From NCBI RefSeq assembly GCF_023700745.1, contig NZ_JAMPYG010000009.1:62001-126000 (forward strand): DNA of 64,000 bases, given 5' to 3'. This document shows positions 29,897 through 36,727 of this stretch, piece after piece. Within the stretch, counting starts at the first letter, position 1. Each line of letters opens with the position of its first letter. The notes below the pieces were generated by a model. It was not told where the DNA came from, made no database searches, and was given only the letters and a program-made list of their open reading frames with translations. This DNA comes from Rhodoferax sp. Lineage in GTDB: Bacteria > Pseudomonadota > Gammaproteobacteria > Burkholderiales > Burkholderiaceae_C. The position numbers and the translations under genes were made by a program.

Positions 29897-30028
29897 GGAT
29901 CGATCCACCCCAAATTGAGGTTGTAACTGTTAAGAGAAGCACCGTTCGGCGCAGTTAAGCGTTCCCAACGCCTGATAATCTGTGCGACCTGAAGTGGTAG
30001 CTCTTGTAATCTAAAAATAGGCTGGCCC
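29897..30028. other. Intergenic boundary of the island
   Basis: A 132-bp gap where base composition returns from AT-rich to host-like. It must hold the promoter for the restriction enzyme unless that is read through from the island. I see no tRNA fragment, no repeat matching the left boundary at 25005-25025 and no terminator hairpin. Confidence 0.4.
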
Positions 30029-32959
30029 ATGCCCCTCTCCTGGAACGAAATCAAATCCCGCGCGCTCACCTTCAGCCGCACCTGGGCTGACGCGGCGAGT
30101 GAAGACTCCGAGGCAAAACCCTTCTGGATCGATTTTTTCGAGATCTTTGGCATCACCGACAAGCGCGTGGCCACCTTTGAGCACGCCGTCAAAAAACTGC
30201 CCGGCCTGAACGGAGGGAAGGCCAAAACCGACGGTTTTGTTGATCTGTTCTGGCCTGGCATGCTGCTGGTGGAGCAAAAGTCGCGCGGCAAAAATCTGGA
30301 TGCGGCGCTCACGCAGGCGCTGTCCTACTTTCCCGGCATCGCCGAGCGCGATTTGCCGCAGTTGGTCATCGTCTGTGACTTTGCCCGTTTTTGCGTGCAC
30401 CGGCTCAGCACCAATGAGACTTTTGAATTTGCCCTGAAAGACCTGCACAAACACATCAAGCTGTTTGGCTTTGTGGCGGGTTACAAGGTGCAGACCATCC
30501 AGCCGCAAAACCCGGTCAACATCAAGGCCGCCGAGCGCATGGGACGCCTGCACGACGCCCTCAAGGCCAGCGGCTACAGTGACCACCCGCTCGAAGTGCT
30601 TTTGGTGCGCCTGCTGTTTTGCCTGTTTGCCGACGACACCGGCATTTTTCAACCCGCACAGTCGTTTCGCACCTTTGTTGAAGAGCGCACCGCCGCCGAT
30701 GGCTCCGACCTGGGTTCGCGCCTGGGGCAGTTGTTCCAGATTTTGAACACCGCCGAAGACAAGCGCAGCAAGGCGCTCGACGAGCAAGTGGCGGCTTTCC
30801 CCTATGTGAACGGCAAGCTGTTTGAAGAGCCGCTGCCCATGGCCGACTTCAACGCCGCCATGCGCGAGGCGCTGCTGGACGCCTGCGCGCTCGACTGGTC
30901 GGCCATCAGCCCGGCTATTTTTGGCAGCCTGTTCCAGAGCATCATGGACGACAAGGCCCGGCGCAACCTGGGCGCGCATTACACCAGCGAGGAGAACATC
31001 CTCAAACTCATCAAGCCGCTGTTTCTGGACGAGCTGTGGGCCGAGTTTGACAAGGTCAAAAACAACCGCCATCGGCTGTTTGAGTTTCACAAAAAACTGC
31101 GCACCCTCACCTTTTTTGACCCAGCCTGCGGTTGTGGCAATTTTCTGGTCATCAGCTACCGCGAGTTGCGAGAACTGGAGCTGGCCGTGCTGCGCGCCAG
31201 CAACACCTCGGGGCAGCAGACGCTGGACATTCATGGCCTGATTGGCATCAACGTCGATCAGTTTTACGGCATCGAGATTGAGGAGTTTCCGGCCCAGATT
31301 GCGCAGGTGGCGCTGTGGCTGATGGACCACCAGATGAACCTGCGGGTGAGCGAGGAGTTTGGCCTGTACTTTGCCCGCATTCCGCTGCGCACCTCGCCGC
31401 ACATCGTGCATGGCAATGCGCTGCGTCTGGACTGGAACGAGGTCATTCCGGCTGAGCGTTGCAGTTTTGTGCTGGGGAATCCACCGTTTGTCGGCGCCAA
31501 GTTCATGGATGAGGCCCAGCGCGAAGACACCCAACTGGTCTTTGCGGGTGTTGAAAATGCGGGCTTGCTGGATTTTGTGGCGGCCTGGTATGTGAAGGCG
31601 GCGCATTACCTGCGTGATGATGTGCCGGCGAGTACGGGCTGGCCGGCGGGCGCTCATGAACCTTCGGTTTTTAAAATCGCGCCCACCGGCCAGCCCGCAC
31701 TCACCTCTGGTCATGAACGTGCGAACCTCCGCTGCGCCTTCGTTTCCACCAACAGCATCACGCAAGGCGAACAGGTCGGCGTGTTGTGGGGCTGGCTGCT
31801 GGCGCAGGGTGTGCACATCCATTTTGCGCACCGCACGTTTAGCTGGAGCAACGAGGCACGCGGCAAGGCAGCGGTGCATTGCGTGATTGTTGGCTTTGGC
31901 TTGGAAGACCGGCCGGCCAAGGTGATTTACGAGTACGACGACATCAAGGGCGAACCGCATGCGGTGGCTGCGGCGAATATCAATCCGTATTTAGTTGACA
32001 CAACTGATGTCGTACTACCCCGACGTTCCTCACCCATTTGTGCCGTACCAACTATCAGCAAAGGAAATCAACCAACTGACGGCGGGCATCTGATCCTGAG
32101 TGCGACGGAACGTAGTGATTTTCTTTCGCAACATCCAGATGCCGCTCCCTTGGTAAAGCGGTTAATCGGAGCTCGTGAATTTCTGCACGGTGAGAATCGT
32201 TATTGTTTGTGGCTGGTAAACGTTCCACCTAATGTGATACGACGCTACCCTTTTGTGATGCAACGCATTGAGAAATGTCGGAAATTTCGCGCAGAGGAAG
32301 GTATTGCAAGCGACACAATTGCATTGGCTGCGACCCCGTCTCTTTTTCGTGAAACCAGAAATCCATCGCACTATGTCGTTGTACCAAGTGTTTCATCAGA
32401 ACGCAGAGCCTACATCCCATTTGGTTTCGAAACTGCTGACACAATCGCGACCAATTTGTGCCTAGTTATTGACGATGCCGATTTGTACCACTTCGGCATC
32501 CTCTCCAGCACCATGCACAACGCGTGGGTGCGCACCACCTGCGGGCGTCTGAAAAGCGACTACCGCTACTCCAAAGACATCGTCTACAACAACTTCCCCT
32601 GGCCCGACCTGCCGCCAGGTTCAGAGACAAATCAGGCTACAACCCCCGTCCACAAAGCGCAGACAGCCATCAAAACCGCAGCGCAAGCGGTGCTCGACGC
32701 CCGGGCTCAGTTCCAGACCGGCGCACAACCGGCGTCGCTGGCCGACCTGTACGACCCGCTCACCATGCCGCCGGTCTTGCTCAAAGCCCACCTAAGATTG
32801 GATACAGCCGTGGACGCGGCCTACGCGCTCAGCGGTGGCAAGAAGAGCTGGAAAAACGACGCCGAGCGTGTGGCGTTTTTGTTTGAGCTGTACCAAAAGT
32901 ACACCAGCCTGCTGCCTGCCACAACTCCCAAAAACAAACGCAAAGCAAAGACTGCATGA
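30029..32959 (+). CDS. Type IIL (MmeI-like) restriction-modification enzyme
   Basis: A 976-residue single-chain enzyme that both cuts and methylates DNA. The N-terminal nuclease signature fits MmeI spacing exactly: Asp72, nine residues, then Glu82-Gln-Lys84 (VDLFWPGMLLVEQK). The SAM-dependent N6-adenine methylase follows with motif I FFDPACGCGNFL near residue 365 and motif IV GNPPF near 483. Residues about 650-830, where the target-recognition domain lies in this family, are encoded by DNA visibly AT-richer than the rest of the gene. The stop overlaps the NERD gene start by ATGA. The recognition site is unknown. Confidence 0.88.
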   Translation: MPLSWNEIKSRALTFSRTWADAASEDSEAKPFWIDFFEIFGITDKRVATFEHAVKKLPGLNGGKAKTDGFVDLFWPGMLLVEQKSRGKNLDAALTQALSYFPGIAERDLPQLVIVCDFARFCVHRLSTNETFEFALKDLHKHIKLFGFVAGYKVQTIQPQNPVNIKAAERMGRLHDALKASGYSDHPLEVLLVRLLFCLFADDTGIFQPAQSFRTFVEERTAADGSDLGSRLGQLFQILNTAEDKRSKALDEQVAAFPYVNGKLFEEPLPMADFNAAMREALLDACALDWSAISPAIFGSLFQSIMDDKARRNLGAHYTSEENILKLIKPLFLDELWAEFDKVKNNRHRLFEFHKKLRTLTFFDPACGCGNFLVISYRELRELELAVLRASNTSGQQTLDIHGLIGINVDQFYGIEIEEFPAQIAQVALWLMDHQMNLRVSEEFGLYFARIPLRTSPHIVHGNALRLDWNEVIPAERCSFVLGNPPFVGAKFMDEAQREDTQLVFAGVENAGLLDFVAAWYVKAAHYLRDDVPASTGWPAGAHEPSVFKIAPTGQPALTSGHERANLRCAFVSTNSITQGEQVGVLWGWLLAQGVHIHFAHRTFSWSNEARGKAAVHCVIVGFGLEDRPAKVIYEYDDIKGEPHAVAAANINPYLVDTTDVVLPRRSSPICAVPTISKGNQPTDGGHLILSATERSDFLSQHPDAAPLVKRLIGAREFLHGENRYCLWLVNVPPNVIRRYPFVMQRIEKCRKFRAEEGIASDTIALAATPSLFRETRNPSHYVVVPSVSSERRAYIPFGFETADTIATNLCLVIDDADLYHFGILSSTMHNAWVRTTCGRLKSDYRYSKDIVYNNFPWPDLPPGSETNQATTPVHKAQTAIKTAAQAVLDARAQFQTGAQPASLADLYDPLTMPPVLLKAHLRLDTAVDAAYALSGGKKSWKNDAERVAFLFELYQKYTSLLPATTPKNKRKAKTA

Positions 32960-33735
32960 GCACCCTCAAGAAGCGTTCACCCCTGGACCGGGCACCGCCA
33001 CTGCGCGCACCGGGGCAATCGCTAACCGAGCAATTGCAGGACGAGTTTTACGATCATGTTGTTGCGCCAGGGACCCTTGCTTTGATAATGCTCCTCATGG
33101 CCGGGCTGGAGTGGTTTCGTTATTTCACGGCTGCCAAACCCAATCCCGTGATTTACACGGTAGTGGCTGTCCTGGCCGTGGCGTACGCAACTGTCAAGAT
33201 TTGGCGGGCTAAAAAACGCTTGGCGCAAATCAGGCTTGGGCGCGATGGTGAGCGTGCTGTGGCTGAGCATCTTGAATGGCTGCGGCGAAAGGATTTCGTG
33301 GTGTTTCATGACGTACCCAATGGCGACGCGAATGTGGATCATGTGGTGATAGGGCCGCAGGGTGTGTTCACCATAGAAACCAAAACTCATTCAAAACCGG
33401 TGCGGGGCGAATGCAAGGTGACGATGGTAGCAGGCGAAGTTTTCGCCAATGGGCATCGCATTGATCGCAACCCATTGGTACAAGCCAAAGCGCAGGCACG
33501 ATGGTTAGGCAACTTCCTGCGCGAAAACCAGTTTGAACCTTTTGTTTGGCCGGTGGTTGTTTTTCCAGGCTGGTTTGTTGAGTCGTTTGACAATCAAGCT
33601 GAGGGCATTTGGGTGCTGGAGACCAAGGCGCTTGCGAAGTTCCTCGAAAACGAACCCGTGCGGCATTCTCTGGACGACGTTAAGGCCATGGCCGCAGCTT
33701 TGCGCAGTTACGTGCGAGCACAGTCAGCCCAGTAA
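32956..33735 (+). CDS. NERD-domain membrane protein
   Basis: A 259-residue protein with two predicted membrane helices (about residues 38-75: APGTLALIMLLMAG and NPVIYTVVAVLAVAYATV). These are followed by a cytoplasmic NERD (nuclease-related) domain at about 78-200. Its conserved core is visible: LGRDGERAVAEHL, then VDHVVIGPQGVFTIETKTHS, where the Asp and Glu-x-Lys fit a restriction-endonuclease-like fold. The start overlaps the stop of the type IIL enzyme, so the two are co-translated. NERD proteins are often found beside defence genes; the role here is unproven. Confidence 0.85.
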   Translation: MSTLKKRSPLDRAPPLRAPGQSLTEQLQDEFYDHVVAPGTLALIMLLMAGLEWFRYFTAAKPNPVIYTVVAVLAVAYATVKIWRAKKRLAQIRLGRDGERAVAEHLEWLRRKDFVVFHDVPNGDANVDHVVIGPQGVFTIETKTHSKPVRGECKVTMVAGEVFANGHRIDRNPLVQAKAQARWLGNFLRENQFEPFVWPVVVFPGWFVESFDNQAEGIWVLETKALAKFLENEPVRHSLDDVKAMAAALRSYVRAQSAQ

Positions 33736-33804
33736 AAGTGCTTCAATTTTGGTAGCCGCTAACGCATATTCAACGATTGTTGATGGTTAATTTAACCAAA
33801 GTTT

Positions 33805-34325
33805 CTAGGTCTTAGTCACACCAACCGCCCTCCGCCGCACATGCAAGTGCGTCTGCACCGAATCCCCCTCACCCGACTTCACTTCTTTCACCTCCAGATA
33901 CGCCGCCTGCTGGCGGTGTGACCAGTTCGCCGAGTTTGGCCACGCCGTAGTTGCGCGGGTCAAAAGAGGTGTGGCTGCGGTTGATCTGGCTGCCCAGGGC
34001 AGATAGCGTGGACCAGCCGTCTTCGCGAGCGATGGCATTTAATGCGTTCAGGATCATCGGCTTGAGCTTGGGCAGCTCGGCCAACGGCTCCTTGCCGGGC
34101 TTGGCTTCTTCGGGCTCGGTGCGCAAAATTTCGGTGTAGATGAACTTGTCACACGCGGCCACAAAGGGCTCGGGCGTTTTGCGTTCGCCAAAGCCGTAGA
34201 CCACCAGCCCCGCTTCGCGAATGCGGGTGGCCAGCCGGGTAAAGTCGCTGTCGCGCGACACTAGGCAAAAGCCGTCCACCCTGCCAATGTGCAACACGTC
34301 TTGCGTTGCGCCAACACAAGCAAGT
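33805..34325 (-). pseudogene. Decayed NYN / OST-HTH (LOTUS) gene remnant
   Basis: Two frames together read as the C-terminal part of a NYN-domain RNase-like protein with an OST-HTH tail. On the minus strand, LHIGRVDGFCLVSRDSDFTRLA, the last NYN motif with its acidic residues, begins near 34310 and continues through KPMILNALNAIAREDGWSTL to RNYGVAKLGELV near 33925. The frame then shifts; the expected ending (QAAYLEVKEVKSGEGDSVQ and VRRR) continues in another frame to a stop at 33805. The first half of the NYN domain, with its catalytic LIDADN-type aspartates, is missing. So this is a 5'-truncated, frameshifted relic beside the defence genes. Confidence 0.7.
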
Positions 34326-34425
34326 TTGGCCACAAGCGTTGTCGCGGCTAAAACAATTCCAAACCAACCACAAAACGCCTGAACTGTGTAGCATGGCACC
34401 CTTTGCACCTTGAGAGAGGTCCGCC

Positions 34426-34794
34426 ATGTCCACCTACATGCTCCTGATCATTGAGCCACCCGCCCAGCGCGCCACCCGCTCCGAAGCGCAGGGGCGTGAG
34501 GTTTACTCCCGCATGCAAGGTTTTGGCGAAGGCCTGCGCGAGCAGGGCAAGCTGCTGGCGGTGGAGTCGCTGGCCTCGCAAGCCAGCGCGGTGCGGGTAA
34601 GTCGGGTGGACGGCCACAGCCGTGTGCTGGACGGCCCCTTTTCCGAAGCCAAGGAAATGGTGGGCGGTTTTTTCCTGATCGATTGCGCCACCCAAACCGA
34701 GGCTGTCGTCATCGCCCAGCAATGCCCGGCGGCCGAATGGGCCACGGTCGAGGTGCGCTCACTCGCGCCCTGTTTCGACGACAGCCGGGCTTGA
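34426..34794 (+). CDS. YciI/DGPF-domain protein (first copy)
   Basis: A 122-residue single-domain protein of the YCII-related (DGPF) family. The name motif is visible as VLDGPFSEAKEMVGGFFLI, preceded by STYMLLIIEP. The function of this group is not established, although the related YciI fold can bind small ligands. Together with a second DGPF gene at 35849 and an ECF42-like sigma gene it forms a conserved association. A ribosome-binding site (GAGAGG) precedes the ATG. The gene heads the cluster; 143 bp separate it from the SRPBCC gene. Confidence 0.88.
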   Translation: MSTYMLLIIEPPAQRATRSEAQGREVYSRMQGFGEGLREQGKLLAVESLASQASAVRVSRVDGHSRVLDGPFSEAKEMVGGFFLIDCATQTEAVVIAQQCPAAEWATVEVRSLAPCFDDSRA

Positions 34795-34937
34795 TCTGAC
34801 CATTAGGGTTTGTCCCTAGACGCGTTCTGTCGAAAACGCCCAAGCTGTTTCGTCGTACCTACAGAAGCCACTGAACCGACTTCACGTGAGGCACGGCAAA
34901 CCCGCCGCCGCCCGAGTTGACCACTTTGGAGTGCTCC

Positions 34938-35381
34938 ATGAAAACCCAGCATTTCGACATCCTGATCCAGGCCCCGCCCAAGCAGGTATGGGCCACCATG
35001 CTGCAGTCGCCCACCTACGAGCTATGGACCACCGCCTTCTGCGAAGGTTCGCGTTTTGAAGGCTCTTGGGACGAGGGCCAGAAGATCCGTTTTCTCAACC
35101 CTCAAGGCCTGGGCATGGTGGCCGAAATCGCGGCGAACCGGCCGGGGCAGTTCGTCTCAATCCGGCATCTGGGCATGATCGACCAAGGTGTGGAAGACAC
35201 CACCAGCGACGCGGCGGGCGCCTGGGCGCCGTGCTTTGAAAACTACACCTTCACCGACGAGGCGGGCGGCACCCGCTTGCGTGTTGACTGCGACGACTGC
35301 GGCGCTGGCGAGGACTGGATGGTGCAGACTTGGCCCAAAGCCTTGCAGACCCTGAAGACCCTTTGTGAAACCCCAAGCTGA
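34938..35381 (+). CDS. SRPBCC (START-like) domain protein
   Basis: A 147-residue protein of the AHSA1/SRPBCC superfamily, a helix-grip fold with a deep hydrophobic cavity. The N-terminal strand FDILIQAPPKQVWATM and the segment YELWTTAFCEGSRFEGSWDE are typical, as is the closing helix PKALQTLKTLCE. Members bind lipids or small hydrophobic molecules; the ligand here is unknown. The ATG at 34938 (MKTQHF) begins the domain directly. It is 10 bp upstream of the VOC gene and is probably co-transcribed with the DGPF cluster. Confidence 0.85.
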   Translation: MKTQHFDILIQAPPKQVWATMLQSPTYELWTTAFCEGSRFEGSWDEGQKIRFLNPQGLGMVAEIAANRPGQFVSIRHLGMIDQGVEDTTSDAAGAWAPCFENYTFTDEAGGTRLRVDCDDCGAGEDWMVQTWPKALQTLKTLCETPS

Positions 35382-35391
35382 GGAGATCGCC

Positions 35392-35829
35392 ATGACCACC
35401 ACCATTCCCATGTGTGCCGTTGTGCATTTTGAAATGCCCTACAAAGACCGCGAGCGCGCCGCGCGCTTTTACACCGACGCCTTCGGCTGGTCCCACCAGA
35501 TGCTCGGCCCCGAGATGGGCGACTACCTGCTGGTCAGCACCGCCCCGCCCGGCGCACGACCGGCCATGCCACCCGATGCGGCGCTCGGCTCGATCAACGG
35601 TGGCCTGTTTCCGTTCAAACCGGACTGGCCGATGCAGCACCCGTCGGTGGTGATTGGCGTCGAAGACATCCGCGCGGCCATGCAACGCGTCCAGGCGGCG
35701 GGCGGTGAGGTGATGGGCGAACCCATGGCGATTCCTGGCGTGGGCGAGTACGTGTGCTTTGTGGACACCGAAGGCAACCGCAACAGCATGATCCAGCCAG
35801 ACATGGAACCGCCGGCCTGCAACACCTGA
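35392..35829 (+). CDS. VOC/glyoxalase-like protein (first copy)
   Basis: A 145-residue protein of the vicinal-oxygen-chelate superfamily. The paired beta-alpha-beta-beta-beta units begin VVHFEMPYKDRERAARFYTD and SVVIGVEDIRAAMQRVQAAG. The ending GEYVCFVDTEGNRNSMIQP carries the usual DTEGN segment. Family members use a bound metal for glyoxalase, dioxygenase or resistance reactions; the substrate cannot be inferred. A ribosome-binding site (AGGAG) lies within the stop region of the preceding gene. It is one of two VOC genes in the cluster. Confidence 0.88.
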   Translation: MTTTIPMCAVVHFEMPYKDRERAARFYTDAFGWSHQMLGPEMGDYLLVSTAPPGARPAMPPDAALGSINGGLFPFKPDWPMQHPSVVIGVEDIRAAMQRVQAAGGEVMGEPMAIPGVGEYVCFVDTEGNRNSMIQPDMEPPACNT

Positions 35830-35848
35830 GCCACCAAGGAGAACTCCC

Positions 35849-36271
35849 ATGCGATTCATGATCATCGTCAAGTCCTGCCCCGCGTTCGAGGCCGAGGTCA
35901 CACCAGCGGCTCCCGAAGAACTGATGGCCGAGATGGCTGCCTACCACGAAGAACTGATGCGCGCCGGCGTGCTGCTTGACGGCAGTGGCCTGCACCCCAG
36001 TCGCACCGGTTGGCGCGTGCACTATGGCCCCGAGGGCAAACGCATCGTGGACGGCCCGTTTGCCGAAGCCAAGGAACTCATCGCCGGCTACACCCTGATC
36101 CAGGTGCGCACCCGCGAAGAAGCCCTGGAATGGAGCCGGCGTTTTCCCAACCCAGCCGGGCGTGGCATGGAGGCGGTGATCGAGCTGCGCCAACTCATCG
36201 AACTCGACGAGTTTCCGCCCAGCCCGGCGCTGGACAAGTTCAAGCAGATGGACGCCCACCAGAAAACCTGA
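35849..36271 (+). CDS. YciI/DGPF-domain protein (second copy)
   Basis: A 140-residue YCII-related protein. MRFMIIVKSCPAFEA is the standard start, with KRIVDGPFAEAKELIAGYTL carrying the DGPF motif and RTREEALEWSRRFPNPAG following. It is longer than the first copy at 34426 by a C-terminal acidic helix. DGPF proteins are known neighbours of ECF42-type sigma factors, consistent with the gene at 36728. A ribosome-binding site (AAGGAG) precedes the ATG by about 8 bp. Confidence 0.9.
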   Translation: MRFMIIVKSCPAFEAEVTPAAPEELMAEMAAYHEELMRAGVLLDGSGLHPSRTGWRVHYGPEGKRIVDGPFAEAKELIAGYTLIQVRTREEALEWSRRFPNPAGRGMEAVIELRQLIELDEFPPSPALDKFKQMDAHQKT

Positions 36272-36307
36272 GCCTCTCACACGAACCAACAACCAGGAGA
36301 ATCCACC

Positions 36308-36718
36308 GTGTTCCGACAAATCTTCATCAACTTGGCCGTCAAGGACATGGCCCGTACACAGACCTTCTTCACGGCCTTGGGCCTCACGTTTAACCAGCGC
36401 TTCACCAACGAGAAAGGCGCTTGCCTGGAGATCGGTGAAAACTTCTACGCCATGCTGCTGGTCGAGCCCTTCTTTCAGGGCTTCACCAAAAAGCCGGTCA
36501 GCGATGCCAACCAGACCACCGAAGTGATCTTGGCACTGTCGGTTGACAGCCGTGCCGAGGCTGAAGAGGTGATCGCTAAGGCCGTGGCCGCTGGTGCCAC
36601 CACGCCAAATCCGCCGCAGGACCACGGTTTCATGTACCAGCACGGCTTTGCTGACCTGGACGGCCACCAGTGGGAGGTGTTCTGGATGGACGACGCAGCA
36701 GCGCCCGCGCAGATGTAA
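36308..36718 (+). CDS. VOC/glyoxalase-like protein (second copy)
   Basis: A 136-residue VOC-superfamily protein beginning with GTG at 36308 after a clear ribosome-binding site (AGGAG). FINLAVKDMARTQTFFTALG opens the first repeat and GFADLDGHQWEVFWMD ends the second, the pattern of bacterial extradiol-dioxygenase-like and PhnB-like VOC proteins. It lies 9 bp before the sigma-factor gene. Its role is unknown; the association with DGPF, SRPBCC and sigma genes suggests a stress- or xenobiotic-responsive unit, which is inference. Confidence 0.88.
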   Translation: MFRQIFINLAVKDMARTQTFFTALGLTFNQRFTNEKGACLEIGENFYAMLLVEPFFQGFTKKPVSDANQTTEVILALSVDSRAEAEEVIAKAVAAGATTPNPPQDHGFMYQHGFADLDGHQWEVFWMDDAAAPAQM

Positions 36719-36727
36719 TCTACTCAC

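Larger units (their letters stand above)
25005..29950 (+). other. AT-rich four-gene accessory island (candidate defence system)
   Basis: From the base after the glnS stop the DNA becomes clearly AT-richer and codon use changes, returning to the GC-rich host style just before 30029. Inside are four genes on one strand: D12 adenine methylase, metallophosphoesterase, ORC/Cdc6-like ATPase and an unrecognised protein. Spacing is 10 bp, then two 4-bp ATGA overlaps. There is no integrase, transposase or flanking repeat that I can see. The methylase-nuclease-like-ATPase content and the adjacent restriction enzyme suggest phage defence. Confidence 0.7.

Noticed and set aside
30011-31960. A 649-codon minus-strand frame across the type IIL enzyme
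   Set aside because: Antisense shadow of a gene with convincing nuclease and methylase motifs; it ends where the GC-rich part of that gene ends.
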